Below the pieces are notes generated by a model that saw only the letters and a list, made by a program, of their open reading frames with translations, was not told where the DNA came from and searched no databases. A stretch of 64,000 bases of DNA, taken from contig CAZMBE010000005.1 of the NCBI GenBank assembly GCA_964564625.1, positions 1-64,000 of the forward strand. The letters run 5' to 3'. Of the stretch, positions 52,164 to 61,639 are shown one piece after another. Numbering within the stretch: the stretch's first letter is position 1; the number at the start of each line of letters is the position of its first letter. The position numbers were made by a program, and so were the translations under genes. Origin of the DNA: UBA2185 sp964564625. GTDB taxonomy: Bacteria > Desulfobacterota > Syntrophia > Syntrophales > UBA2185.

Positions 52164-52427
52164 ATGATCATAGTAAAGGGGAAAACGTATTATACGATTG
52201 TTGATGCTGCGGAACGTTTAGGAGTTTCGGCAAAAACGATTAGGGACTACATTCATAAGGGTATTATTCCCGAACCTCCGGAAATAAAATACGGTATAAG
52301 AACATTACGGCATTTTCCGCTTGAATATATTGATACGGCGAAAACTCATTTAGAGAATTTTCGAGACAGCAGGAATGAGAAGAGACGCAAAGAGATGAAC
52401 CGTCCCAACGCTGTAAGAAGATCATAA
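52164..52427 (+). CDS. MerR/excisionase-like helix-turn-helix protein
   Basis: An 87-residue protein with one winged-helix DNA-binding domain: YYTIVDAAERLGVSAKTIRDYIHKGIIPEP, then a wing with HFPLEYIDTAKTHL. There is no C-terminal effector or dimerisation helix as in true MerR, so it is nearer to excisionase/BldC-like regulators. The start has CATGGAGGG upstream. It lies 35 bases before the pilus operon and may regulate it. No integrase is nearby, so a phage role is unlikely. Confidence 0.75.
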   Translation: MIIVKGKTYYTIVDAAERLGVSAKTIRDYIHKGIIPEPPEIKYGIRTLRHFPLEYIDTAKTHLENFRDSRNEKRRKEMNRPNAVRRS

Positions 52428-52461
52428 TGAAAAAGTAGATACCATAAAAAGGAATCGAGCA

Positions 52462-54321
52462 TTGTCAGGTATAAAAGATATCACTTCTACAGAAAAACTC
52501 CTTGATATCATTCGTAATAAAAAAGATGATATTTCTTCTAAGCCTTTCGATTCATCCGCAATGGAAAAGAAGAGACTATTCAGATTCACCCCTTCTCAGA
52601 TTGTACCTTTACAAAAGTCAATAAACGTAGGTGTGGACATCGGTCATGAATTTCTAAGAATGGTAAAATCAGAAAGATCCGCTGATAACAAATGGGAGTT
52701 ACTGGATTGCAAAAGCGTACCATTGCCGCATATAGATTCCAGGTCATCACAGGAATTTATCAATTTCCTGAAGTCTGAGCTCAATGAATTTTGCGGTCCT
52801 AACAAAGATATAAATCTTTGGGCTAATATGTCGGCAGCGCGTGTGAATGTGCGTCACATCAGCATTCCAAAAGTACCGAAGAAACAGATTGAAAATGCCG
52901 TTTATTGGACAATAAAGAAAGAAACTCCTTTTGATGAAAAGGACACTGTATTCGATTATGAAATTCAGGGAGAAGTAACCGAGCAGGGTATAAGCAAATG
53001 GTTGACTATGGTGTATACGGCATCAAAGGAGGATATTGAGAACCAGAAAAGATTATTTTCCCAAATAGGATTACCATTGACAGGTATATCTATCACACCG
53101 TTTGCCATCCAGAACATATTTAAAACCGGCTGGATTCCTTCAGCAGTTGAGGGTACCGTTTCCAGTCTTTTCATCGGCAATAATTTTTCCCGTATTGATA
53201 TTTATTCCAAGGGGAAACTCATTATGACCCGGGGGATAAAAGCTGGTGTAAATAGCATGATTGAATCATTAATGGAGAGACTTTCAGGAACATGGCAGGA
53301 GAAACCGGGAAAGGAAAGAAAACGAGCCCCATTAAGCGTGGAAGAGGTGAGGAAGGTACTGTTCAGTCTTAGTCCCGATTCTCCTCGTTTATCGGAAGAA
53401 GATGCTGGTTTTGAGCTTACGGACAAAGAAAAATTCGAGGTCATCGTACCTGCCTTGGAAAGGATAGTCAGGCAAACCGAAAGAACGTTTGAACACTATT
53501 GGACGAATCATAAAGAAGAAAAGATCGACAAAATTTATGTATCCAGCGCCATGAACATTTCCAGGCTCATAGTGGAATACATCGGAGAGCAACTGGATAT
53601 AGGAAGTGATTTATTAGATCCGCTCAATCTTAAAAAGCCATATAACAGCAAGGAAGATATAAGTGTTTCTGAAAGATTAGCATTGACTCCAGCTTTGGGA
53701 CTTGCCATATCCGATAATGCGTACACGCCGAACATGATATTTACGTTTAGAGAAAAAGCAAAAGCCACTGTCATCACGGGGGTTAACAGAATCATCTTGG
53801 CGGTTTTTATCTGTATTTTATTCATTGCGTCCGGTATTTTTTTCTATCAGATCCAGGAATCACGTCAGAAAAAAGAAACCATAGCAGAGCTGGAGAAACA
53901 GTTATTACAGTACAAACCCCGTATTGATCAACATATGGTATCCCAGATTGTCGCGGGTTACAGAAACGAGTACCAGATTTCCAATGAGTACAATGATAGA
54001 TACCTCGGGATGGCTGTTCTCAGTGAAATATCTTCACTGACACCATCAAATATCCGCCTTGTTAGTCTTAAGACTAACCTGGGAGCGCCACCATCAGGCA
54101 AAGAACCTCCAAAGGAATCTAAAAAAGATGAATTTAAAAATGTAATAGTGGAGGGTATTATTTTTGGTGATCGGAGAACACTTGAATCTTCTTTAGCAGG
54201 ATATATCATGAAGTTGGAAGCATCGCCGATGCTCTACCGGATTACAATCAAGAAGAACAGTATTGAGCCTTTTAAAAAGAATGAAGCCCTTCACTTTATT
54301 CTCGATATGAAAATAGGGTAG
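52462..54321 (+). CDS. PilM-PilN fusion (MshI-like) pilus assembly protein
   Basis: Inner-membrane platform protein of 619 residues. Residues about 50-430 form a PilM-type actin-like domain (SINVGVDIGHEFLRMVK phosphate loop; PKVPKKQIENAVYWTIKKETPF; IYVSSAMNISRLIVEYIGEQL). A membrane span (IILAVFICILFIASGIFF) follows, then a coiled coil and a PilN-type periplasmic domain to the end. PilM and PilN are separate proteins in type IVa systems, while MshI can carry both parts. The start is TTG at 52462. It begins the operon whose order matches mshI-J-K-L-M-E-G. Confidence 0.85.
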   Translation: MSGIKDITSTEKLLDIIRNKKDDISSKPFDSSAMEKKRLFRFTPSQIVPLQKSINVGVDIGHEFLRMVKSERSADNKWELLDCKSVPLPHIDSRSSQEFINFLKSELNEFCGPNKDINLWANMSAARVNVRHISIPKVPKKQIENAVYWTIKKETPFDEKDTVFDYEIQGEVTEQGISKWLTMVYTASKEDIENQKRLFSQIGLPLTGISITPFAIQNIFKTGWIPSAVEGTVSSLFIGNNFSRIDIYSKGKLIMTRGIKAGVNSMIESLMERLSGTWQEKPGKERKRAPLSVEEVRKVLFSLSPDSPRLSEEDAGFELTDKEKFEVIVPALERIVRQTERTFEHYWTNHKEEKIDKIYVSSAMNISRLIVEYIGEQLDIGSDLLDPLNLKKPYNSKEDISVSERLALTPALGLAISDNAYTPNMIFTFREKAKATVITGVNRIILAVFICILFIASGIFFYQIQESRQKKETIAELEKQLLQYKPRIDQHMVSQIVAGYRNEYQISNEYNDRYLGMAVLSEISSLTPSNIRLVSLKTNLGAPPSGKEPPKESKKDEFKNVIVEGIIFGDRRTLESSLAGYIMKLEASPMLYRITIKKNSIEPFKKNEALHFILDMKIG

Positions 54322-54330
54322 AGAACGCGT

Positions 54331-54864
54331 ATGGACAAAATATATAAAAAAATTCCGAAGCGAAGCCTCATATATTCTTTGATATGCCTAGGTGTTGTCC
54401 TCATACTGATTGTCGCAGGAATCATTCCGGAATATTTTTCTTTAGCACGTTTGGATCAGCAGATCAGAAGTATGCAATTTCAGATAGAGGAACACAAAAA
54501 CCTTTATCCTCTCTATCAAATGTTCCAGAATAAGGTTTCACCACAAGATTCCAAAAGCTTGCCTTTTCCCAAAAGAATCCCCCTCACAAGGACACAGGTG
54601 GATGATATTCCCGCGACTTTTAGAGAAATAGCGAAGAAAGCGAATGTCGATATGGTTTCAGCTTCTCCCGATTTGAATTCTTTAAGGGGTGAATCCGGAT
54701 TTCTTCCGATCATTGCAGTTATCAGGGGTGATTTTTTTAATTTCCGAAAATTTTTGATCGGTCTTGGAGAACTGCCCTGTCTGGATCGTATCGAAGAAAT
54801 CCAGATACATCAGAATGAAGATGCTATGGAATTCAACGTGAAGGTCTGGCTGGTGCTTAGTTGA
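54331..54864 (+). CDS. PilO/MshJ-like pilus assembly protein
   Basis: 177 residues: a short cytosolic head, one membrane span (SLIYSLICLGVVLILIVAGI), a coiled coil (LARLDQQIRSMQFQIEEHK) and a ferredoxin-like periplasmic domain with the usual FFNFRKFLIGLGELPCLDRIEEI. PilO pairs with PilN to make the alignment complex between inner membrane and secretin. It lies 9 bases after the MshI-like gene. Confidence 0.85.
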   Translation: MDKIYKKIPKRSLIYSLICLGVVLILIVAGIIPEYFSLARLDQQIRSMQFQIEEHKNLYPLYQMFQNKVSPQDSKSLPFPKRIPLTRTQVDDIPATFREIAKKANVDMVSASPDLNSLRGESGFLPIIAVIRGDFFNFRKFLIGLGELPCLDRIEEIQIHQNEDAMEFNVKVWLVLS

Positions 54865-54915
54865 TGAGATACGAAGTGCGAAGATCAAGGTACAGGATCT
54901 GGGGTGGTGCATAAG

Positions 54916-55422
54916 ATGTCGAAGCTGAATAGAAGACAAATCATAATCCTTTTTGTAATGGTTGTTGCAGTATTCTATGGAGCATATGAATTGTTGATCG
55001 CACCGCGCACTAAACAGGATGTGGTTGATATTGGTAAAAAATCAGTAGAATTAGATACATTTATAAATGAGATTAGTACGTACATACCCAAGGGGTCACA
55101 CGCAACTTCAGATTCCTATATGATAAAGCGTGCGGAATCACATTGGATGCGTGATCCTTTTTACGAAAGAAAATCATACAGGGAATGGGTGAAGGTCAAA
55201 GAACCAGCGAAAGCAGGAAGCGGAGCTCAGAAAGTCATTTTTGATTATTCCGGGTACGTGAACATTAAAGACAAAAAAATTGCTGTCATTAATGGCGTTG
55301 AATACGAATCCGGTGATACTCTGGAGATAGAAGGATATATTCTTAAGGGGATTTATCAGAATAAAGTTGTCATTGAGAATATGAAGAGCAGATCACAATT
55401 TGACGTGTTACTCCAGGAATGA
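54916..55422 (+). CDS. PilP/GspC-like periplasmic pilus protein (MshK position)
   Basis: 168 residues from the ATG at 54916 (MSKLNRRQIIILF); a GTG at 54904 adds four. One N-terminal span (IIILFVMVVAVFYGAYELLI) anchors it. MRDPFYERKSY and the HR-like domain FDYSGYVNIKDKKIAVINGV, then GDTLEIEGYILKGIYQNKVVIE, are typical of PilP/GspC-type proteins that link the platform to the secretin N0 domain. Unlike PilP it is not a lipoprotein. It overlaps the secretin gene by 4 bases. Confidence 0.78.
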   Translation: MSKLNRRQIIILFVMVVAVFYGAYELLIAPRTKQDVVDIGKKSVELDTFINEISTYIPKGSHATSDSYMIKRAESHWMRDPFYERKSYREWVKVKEPAKAGSGAQKVIFDYSGYVNIKDKKIAVINGVEYESGDTLEIEGYILKGIYQNKVVIENMKSRSQFDVLLQE

Positions 55423-57077
55423 GTAATTCGATAAGGAGGGAGAAGGCCTTGATTGATACATTTTGCAGAAAAAAATTAGGGTGGCTGATATGCTTCACTG
55501 CCATGGCAACGTTTATTTCTGGATGTGCCACTGATGTCGTCACGAAAAAGGATCCCTTCTTTGAGAAATGGCAAACCATGGCCAAGACATCGGCAGGACA
55601 TTCGCCGGCGGCAGTGGCAAAGGGTTTAAGTGCTTCGGATATGGAACGAAGAAGTGAAGCGGGTCTTGGTGCAGAGAGGGGAATAATAGCCGAAAAACAA
55701 CTTCCCACTACGAGAATAAACCTGAAAATGCGCCAGGCCGATGTAAAGGCCGTTCTTAGATCTCTTGCCCGCATTGAGGGTAAGAATATATTGATAAAGA
55801 ATGAAATCAAGGGGGATATCACCGTCGATTTTAAAAATGTTCACTGGGATCAGGCATTCAGGGGTATCCTGCGTAATCAGGGTTTGAGTTATGTGTGGGA
55901 AGGCGACATTATCCGGGTGCTGACACTCGAAGATATGGAACAGGACCTGAAAAGAAAAACGCAGGAACTGGGCATACGGCAGGTGGAGCCGCCACTTACC
56001 AGAGTGATCAATATTAGTTATGCCGATGCGAAAGGACTGAAGGACAACCTTCAGGAATTTCTCACGAAGGATAAAGACGGCAAGCCCCGCGGGTCAATCC
56101 GGGTGGATGAGCACAATAATGCCCTGATCATTCAGGCGATACGGGATGATTTGTCGAGGATGATCCCCATGATAGAAGAACTCGATAAACCTACCCCGCA
56201 GATTTTAATCAAGGCGAATATCGTGGAGGCGACGAAAGATACCGCCAGGAGTCTTGGCATCCAGTGGGGTGGAATGTACAATCCGCGTGTTGGTAATCAC
56301 GATATGTGGATAACTCCGGGCGGAACGACGGCTGTGGGAAGTTCGCCGACTAATCCGATATCTGGCGGATATACACCCTCGTATGGTTCCCCTGGCTTGA
56401 GTTCTCAGGGCTTTGGTGTCAATTTCCCCGCGACTATGTCGGCGACCGGTGCGGGAGTATTAGGTATGATGTTCGGTACCATTGGGGGTAATATTCTGGA
56501 AGTTCAACTGAATGCCCTTCAGAATGAAGGGAAATTAAACATCCTGTCAAGCCCATCAATTACGACCCTGGACAATCAAAAGGCGTTTACGGAAAACGGA
56601 GCGAAGGTTCCTTATGTGACGGAAGAAGTGGGCAGTACCGGTGCAATCACAAGGGCGGTGAAATTCGAAGATGTCGTTCTCCGTCTGGAAATAACCCCCC
56701 ATGTCATTGATGGTAAAAATCTCAAAATGAAGATTCTTGTCAAAAAGGATGAGGTCGATGAGACGGAGACCCACAAGGTTCAGGGAAATCCGAGGATCAT
56801 CAAGAAACAGACGGAGACGTCTCTCATCGTCCGGAATGGTGAAACGATCGTCATATCCGGATTAACGAAACACATATTACAGGATTCTGATAGCGGCATT
56901 CCTGGGTTGAAAGATATTCCCGTCCTGGGATGGCTTTTCAAGGGAACATCTACGGGTCAATCCATGGAAGAGGTCCTCATTTTTATAACCCCTACGATTC
57001 TACCGGCCCAGACAGTGGCTGCTATTCCAGAGGGAACGGAGACAAAGACAGAAACGACTCCGAAAAAGGATGAGTGA
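55419..57077 (+). CDS. Outer-membrane secretin, MshL/PilQ type
   Basis: 552 residues forming the outer-membrane pore of the pilus. The signal LGWLICFTAMATFISGC ends in a lipobox, so it is probably lipidated, as in MshL. RINLKMRQADVKAVLRSLAR with GKNILIKNEIKGDITVDFKNV is the STN/N0 domain; VINISYADAKGLKDNLQEFL to EELDKPTPQILIKANIVEATK is an N1 domain. The secretin core carries LNILSSPSITTLDNQKA, VKFEDVVLRLEITPHVI and VLIFITPTI. A Gly/Ser/Pro-rich insert (about 310-345) is in the pore region. It overlaps its neighbours by 4 bases on each side. Confidence 0.9.
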   Translation: MSNSIRREKALIDTFCRKKLGWLICFTAMATFISGCATDVVTKKDPFFEKWQTMAKTSAGHSPAAVAKGLSASDMERRSEAGLGAERGIIAEKQLPTTRINLKMRQADVKAVLRSLARIEGKNILIKNEIKGDITVDFKNVHWDQAFRGILRNQGLSYVWEGDIIRVLTLEDMEQDLKRKTQELGIRQVEPPLTRVINISYADAKGLKDNLQEFLTKDKDGKPRGSIRVDEHNNALIIQAIRDDLSRMIPMIEELDKPTPQILIKANIVEATKDTARSLGIQWGGMYNPRVGNHDMWITPGGTTAVGSSPTNPISGGYTPSYGSPGLSSQGFGVNFPATMSATGAGVLGMMFGTIGGNILEVQLNALQNEGKLNILSSPSITTLDNQKAFTENGAKVPYVTEEVGSTGAITRAVKFEDVVLRLEITPHVIDGKNLKMKILVKKDEVDETETHKVQGNPRIIKKQTETSLIVRNGETIVISGLTKHILQDSDSGIPGLKDIPVLGWLFKGTSTGQSMEEVLIFITPTILPAQTVAAIPEGTETKTETTPKKDE

Positions 57078-57100
57078 CGGGGCAAAAAGGCAGGTTTAAA

Positions 57101-58675
57101 ATGGATTATTTCAAGATTTTGAACCTAAAGAAGGAACCTTTTTCAAACTCACCGGAACCGGAGTTTTTCTATCAGTCCGTCAAGCACCTCGGGTGTCTGC
57201 AGAAGCTGGAACTTGCCATAAGGTTGCGCCGGGGGCTAAGTGTTGTTGTCGGTGATGTGGGGACAGGGAAAACTACTCTGTGCCGTCAATTAATCCTTAA
57301 GTTTGCCGAATCGGTAGAGGACCGTAACAAGATTGAAACTCATCTGCTTCTGGATCCATCTTTTACGAATCCCCTCGAGTTTTTATCCACTGTGGCCATT
57401 ACCTTCGGTGTATCAGGTGCTGCCATCGATGTCAGTGAATGGCAGTTGAAAGAGAATATCAAGAATTATCTTTTTAAGAAAGGCATTGAAGAGGGGAAGA
57501 TTGTCGTTCTGATTGTTGATGAGGGTCAAAAGCTTCCGGATTTTTGTCTGGAGATACTCCGCGAATTTCTTAATTATGAAACAAACGAATATAAATTACT
57601 CCAGATAGTAATATTTGCCCAGAGCGAGTTTGAGCGGCTTTTAAAGGAACATAGATATTTTGCCGATCGCGTCAACTTCTACTACCTTCTTAAGCCTCTC
57701 AATTTTCGCGAGACCCGGGGCATGGTAAAATTCCGCCTCGAGAAGGCCGGTGATACAATCAGCACCCCTTCACTCTTTACATTTTTGGGGTTATGGGCGT
57801 TGTATCTCGCTACAGGCGGCTATCCACGAAAGATTGTCACCCTTTGCCATCAAGTGATCCTGGCATTGATCATTCAAAACAGATCAAGGGCAGGATGGTT
57901 TCTAGTTCGATCTTGCTCTCGCAGGGTGTCCGCCGGTCGCCGAAATGCACTTAAATGGGTGACTGTAACTTCTCTGGCAATTGTGGTGATTGTTCTGGCA
58001 TTTGTGGGATTGTACCCTGAGAGACTATTGGGAATAAAACCCGTTAATGAGTCACCCAGTGTTCTGATAACACAGGAAACAGCGTCATCGATTCAAAATG
58101 TCTCCTGTAATCCGGCACCGAATTCACAAAAGTCTGTAATGGAAGCGGTGGCAACACCACACACTGAGATACAGACGTCACAAAAACCAGTGCCTGGCAT
58201 ATTAGGCAAGCTGGAGATGAAAAAGGGAAGAACAGTATGGTGGATGCTCAATGATTTTTACGGAGGCTTTGATAGGGGGAAGTTGAGAGCGGTGTCCCTG
58301 GCGAATCCGCACATTAAAAATCTGGGCCGGGTGAAGGCTGGTGAGAAAGTCACGCTGCCGGCCATTCCCGTGAAATCGAAACCATTATCTTCGGGGAAGT
58401 TCTGGGTACAATTGGCAAGTGGCGAAAACATTGACGAGATGTATGAATTATACAAGCGACATGAAACGACGGTGCGTGCCGTAAGATTTCTTCCGTACTG
58501 GAATGGCCGAGAGGGGCTTGTATTTTCGATATATTTAAAGGATGGCTATCCTGATATGGAAACAGCGCTGGCCGAGCTGAAAAAGCTGCCCCAGCCGATT
58601 TCCGATAAGGCAAAAGTTTCAGCAAATTTTAGCGAGGATACAATCTTCTTTACCGAAGGTAGGATAGGGGAGTAA
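57101..58675 (+). CDS. ExeA/MshM-like AAA ATPase with periplasmic LysM/SPOR-like tail
   Basis: From the ATG at 57101 (MDYFKILNLKKEPFSNSPEP) 524 residues; a start at 57074 is possible. Residues 1-270 are an ExeA-type ATPase: GDVGTGKTTLCRQL (Walker A), VVLIVDEGQKLPDF (Walker B) and TGGYPRKIVTLCHQ (sensor region). A membrane span (VTVTSLAIVVIVLAFVGLY) follows. The periplasmic part has a LysM-like stretch (GRTVWWMLNDFYGGFD to KAGEKVTLPAIP) and an SPOR-like end (KFWVQLASGENIDEMY). GspA/ExeA proteins bind peptidoglycan to let the secretin assemble; here binding modules sit on the ATPase itself. Confidence 0.85.
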   Translation: MDYFKILNLKKEPFSNSPEPEFFYQSVKHLGCLQKLELAIRLRRGLSVVVGDVGTGKTTLCRQLILKFAESVEDRNKIETHLLLDPSFTNPLEFLSTVAITFGVSGAAIDVSEWQLKENIKNYLFKKGIEEGKIVVLIVDEGQKLPDFCLEILREFLNYETNEYKLLQIVIFAQSEFERLLKEHRYFADRVNFYYLLKPLNFRETRGMVKFRLEKAGDTISTPSLFTFLGLWALYLATGGYPRKIVTLCHQVILALIIQNRSRAGWFLVRSCSRRVSAGRRNALKWVTVTSLAIVVIVLAFVGLYPERLLGIKPVNESPSVLITQETASSIQNVSCNPAPNSQKSVMEAVATPHTEIQTSQKPVPGILGKLEMKKGRTVWWMLNDFYGGFDRGKLRAVSLANPHIKNLGRVKAGEKVTLPAIPVKSKPLSSGKFWVQLASGENIDEMYELYKRHETTVRAVRFLPYWNGREGLVFSIYLKDGYPDMETALAELKKLPQPISDKAKVSANFSEDTIFFTEGRIGE

Positions 58676-58678
58676 AAA

Positions 58679-60382
58679 GTGGTCGCACGAAAGAAATTAG
58701 GACAGATGCTTATCGATGAAAGTCTGCTGACAGAAGAACAGCTCAGTAAAGCACTTGCCGAGCAGCAAAAGACAGGCCTGAAGCTGGGTCAGTACATTAT
58801 TCGGCATGGGTTCGTAAGTGAACAACAATTAGTTGATGTATTGGGGAGACAGTTAAAACTAAGAAAATATCATCCTGATATATTTCCTTTCAATGTTGAA
58901 CTGTCAAAGTTGGTTCCTATAGAATATGCCCAGAAGTATCAGATTGCGCCCTTGGTGAAGAAGGGACGTCTTTTGACGATTGCCATTACCGATCCTCTTG
59001 ATATCAATGCCCTGGACGTTACAGAAATGCTGACAAATTGTGAAGTAGAAGCTGTGGTGTGTGCGGAGCGTGAATTAAATCAATTAATAAGCAGTATCTA
59101 TGGTATTCAGTCCGGACTGGGTGGCGTCCTGGAAAGTATTGAAATTGAAGCCCAGCCCGTGAAGGAAAAGGATGAGGATGAGGCCGCAGATATTCAGTTG
59201 GCGTCACTTCAGAATATGGCGGGAGAGGCGCCTATTGTCAGGCTTGTGAACTCTATTTTTGCTCAAGCCGTTCGAGAAGGCGCGAGCGATGTCCACGTCA
59301 GTCCTCAGAAGAACAGTATTCAGGTACGGTTTCGCATAGACGGTAAGCTGCATGAAGTGCCGTCGCCTCCCAAAAGTTTGTTTTTGCCGATCATTGCCAG
59401 AATAAAGATTCTTGCCAATATGGATATTACAGTAACAAGAATTCCTCAGGACGGGCGATTTACTCTCAAAATGGAAAAGAAAGAAATAAACGTCCGTGTC
59501 TCTTCCATACCCACTATTTACGGCGAGAACATCGTCCTGCGATTACTGGATACGGGCGCAGGCGTTTACTCTCTGGATCGCCTCGGCATGGTTAGGGCAG
59601 ATATTGAAAGACTCAGGTCTATCATTCAGAAACCTTACGGGATGATTTTAAGTACGGGACCGACTGGATCGGGCAAGAGCACGAGTATCTATGCGATCTT
59701 GAGTGAACTCAACCGTCCGGACAGCAATATCATGACCCTCGAAGATCCCGTAGAATACAGGATCGAAAATATCAGACAAATACAGCTCAACAGGAAAGCG
59801 GGTATGACGTTTGCCGGGGGTCTTAGATCTATACTTCGTCAGGATCCAGATATCATTATGGTGGGAGAAATTCGCGATGCTGAGACAGCAGCCATCGCAG
59901 TGCAAGCGGCACAAACGGGGCATAGGGTGTTAAGCACTGTACATACCAATGATGCCGTGGGGGCCATTACGAGGTTTCTTGATATGGGTATTGAACCCTT
60001 TCTCCTCGCTTCAACCCTCTTGGTTTCTATTGCACAGCGATTGGTCAGGACGGTGTGTCCCTATTGCAGAGAGCCGTATAACCCCCAGGAAAAGATACTT
60101 GCTTCATGGGGCCTGGAAAATTGGGATTTTGCGAATTTTCAGCGCGGCAGAGGCTGCAATCAATGTCTGAGTACCGGGTATAAGGGGAGAACGGGGTTAT
60201 TTGAGGTTCTCGTGAATGATGAAATGATTCAGGATTTGATAATGAAGAAAAAATCGGCTCATGAGATTACGCGTAAAGCTATTGATGCGGGTAATTTAAA
60301 AACGCTGAAATACGATGCGGGAAATAAGGTGCTTCGGGGGATCACAACCCTTGAAGAAGCAGGCTCAGCGGTAATGATGTAA
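58679..60382 (+). CDS. Pilus extension ATPase, MshE/PilB type
   Basis: A hexameric ATPase of 567 residues that drives pilus extension. Residues 1-60 resemble the c-di-GMP-binding MshEN domain: KKLGQMLIDESLLTEEQLSKALAEQ, then LKLGQYIIRHGFVSEQQLVDVLGRQ, two copies of the LGxxL-x-LL-x-L pattern. The catalytic half has the N2 domain (EGASDVHVSPQ, FRIDGKLHE), Walker A GPTGSGKST (327-335), the Asp box, VGEIRDAETA and HTNDAVGAITRFLDMG. Four cysteines (CPYCREPY, GCNQC) bind zinc. The start is GTG, 3 bases after the ExeA gene. Confidence 0.93.
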   Translation: MVARKKLGQMLIDESLLTEEQLSKALAEQQKTGLKLGQYIIRHGFVSEQQLVDVLGRQLKLRKYHPDIFPFNVELSKLVPIEYAQKYQIAPLVKKGRLLTIAITDPLDINALDVTEMLTNCEVEAVVCAERELNQLISSIYGIQSGLGGVLESIEIEAQPVKEKDEDEAADIQLASLQNMAGEAPIVRLVNSIFAQAVREGASDVHVSPQKNSIQVRFRIDGKLHEVPSPPKSLFLPIIARIKILANMDITVTRIPQDGRFTLKMEKKEINVRVSSIPTIYGENIVLRLLDTGAGVYSLDRLGMVRADIERLRSIIQKPYGMILSTGPTGSGKSTSIYAILSELNRPDSNIMTLEDPVEYRIENIRQIQLNRKAGMTFAGGLRSILRQDPDIIMVGEIRDAETAAIAVQAAQTGHRVLSTVHTNDAVGAITRFLDMGIEPFLLASTLLVSIAQRLVRTVCPYCREPYNPQEKILASWGLENWDFANFQRGRGCNQCLSTGYKGRTGLFEVLVNDEMIQDLIMKKKSAHEITRKAIDAGNLKTLKYDAGNKVLRGITTLEEAGSAVMM

Positions 60383-60412
60383 AGCAAGGTCAGGAAGCGG
60401 GAAACCATTATC

Positions 60413-61636
60413 ATGCCGACTTATACCTATCAAGCGATAAATGAACGGGGGGAAGTTATCACCGGAAATATCGAGGCCGATTCTCCCAATAATGCTGCCA
60501 GTATGCTGGCAGAAAGAGGGTATATTCCTTCAAAAGTAAAGGAGAAAGGAGCTGGTTTCAGCTCAGACCGGTGGTTAGCGCTTCGCCAGAAAATGAGCCC
60601 CGTAAAGATTACGGATCTTATCCTTTTTACAAAACAGTTTCGCTCGCTTTTCAAAGCGGGAGTTCCACTCGTCAGAGCTTTTGAAGTGTTAGAGGCACAA
60701 ACGCCGGATCAAGCCCTGAAAAAGGCTATTGCCTCAATGGTTCAGAGTATCAAACAGGGCTCAACGCTTACGGCGGCCATGGATAAACACGATGCCATTT
60801 TTTCTCCTCTCTACCGCAGTATGATAAAAGCCGGGGAAATAAGCGGGACTCTGCCTGAAGCTCTCGCGCGTCTTATTTATATTATAGAACATGAGTCTAA
60901 GATAAAATCGGATATAAAATCGGCATTACAATATCCCATTATTGTGACTATTGCCCTTACCATTGCCTTCTTTGTACTGCTTACCTTTGTGGTGCCGAAG
61001 TTTGCAGCCATGTTCTCCAGGGTGGGCATTGATCTTCCCCTGCCAACCAAGATCGCAATACATCTCTATCAATTCCTGTCGAATTACTGGTATCTGTTCA
61101 TTGGCGGTGTGGTGGCATTAATAGTCGGTTTAAAAATGTATTTCAAGACTGAACAGGGGCAATATATGAAAGACCTGCTTATTTTACGCTTGCCTATCCT
61201 CGGCCCCTTGTTTATCAAAGCAGCCATGTCACGCTTTGCAAGTATTTTTGGGATATTGCAATCGAGCGGGGTACCTGTAATGAGCGCTATGAAGGTACTT
61301 TCAGGTGTGATTGGAAATAATGCAATTTCCCGTGAATTTGATCGCGTAAGGGACCAGATGCAGGAAGGTCGCGGCATCGCAGCGCCTCTCGGTTCAGCAA
61401 AATATTTCCCCCCTATGGTAGTTGATATGGTTGCCATAGGTGAAGAAACAGGCAACATTGAAGAAATGCTCCAGCAAGTGACACTTCATTATGATGATGA
61501 AGTTGGTTATGCCGTGAAACGTTTATCCGATCTTATCGGTCCTGTTCTGGTAGTCGGTCTTGCGGCTGTTGTCGGATTTTTCGCCCTCGCGATATTTTTG
61601 CCAATGTGGGATTTAACAAAGATGGCTCAGCACTGA
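60413..61636 (+). CDS. PilC/GspF/MshG inner-membrane platform protein
   Basis: 407 residues. Two homologous cytosolic four-helix domains (FTKQFRSLFKAGVPLVRAFEVLE and ASIFGILQSSGVPVMSAMKVLS) alternate with three membrane spans (about 170-195, 225-245, 375-400). MIKAGEISGTLPEALARL and VAIGEETGNIEEMLQQV are the paired family signatures. It couples the ATPase to pilin insertion. It follows the ATPase by 30 bases. The opening MPTYTYQAINERGEVITGNIEA is standard. Confidence 0.94.
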   Translation: MPTYTYQAINERGEVITGNIEADSPNNAASMLAERGYIPSKVKEKGAGFSSDRWLALRQKMSPVKITDLILFTKQFRSLFKAGVPLVRAFEVLEAQTPDQALKKAIASMVQSIKQGSTLTAAMDKHDAIFSPLYRSMIKAGEISGTLPEALARLIYIIEHESKIKSDIKSALQYPIIVTIALTIAFFVLLTFVVPKFAAMFSRVGIDLPLPTKIAIHLYQFLSNYWYLFIGGVVALIVGLKMYFKTEQGQYMKDLLILRLPILGPLFIKAAMSRFASIFGILQSSGVPVMSAMKVLSGVIGNNAISREFDRVRDQMQEGRGIAAPLGSAKYFPPMVVDMVAIGEETGNIEEMLQQVTLHYDDEVGYAVKRLSDLIGPVLVVGLAAVVGFFALAIFLPMWDLTKMAQH

Positions 61637-61639
61637 GAT

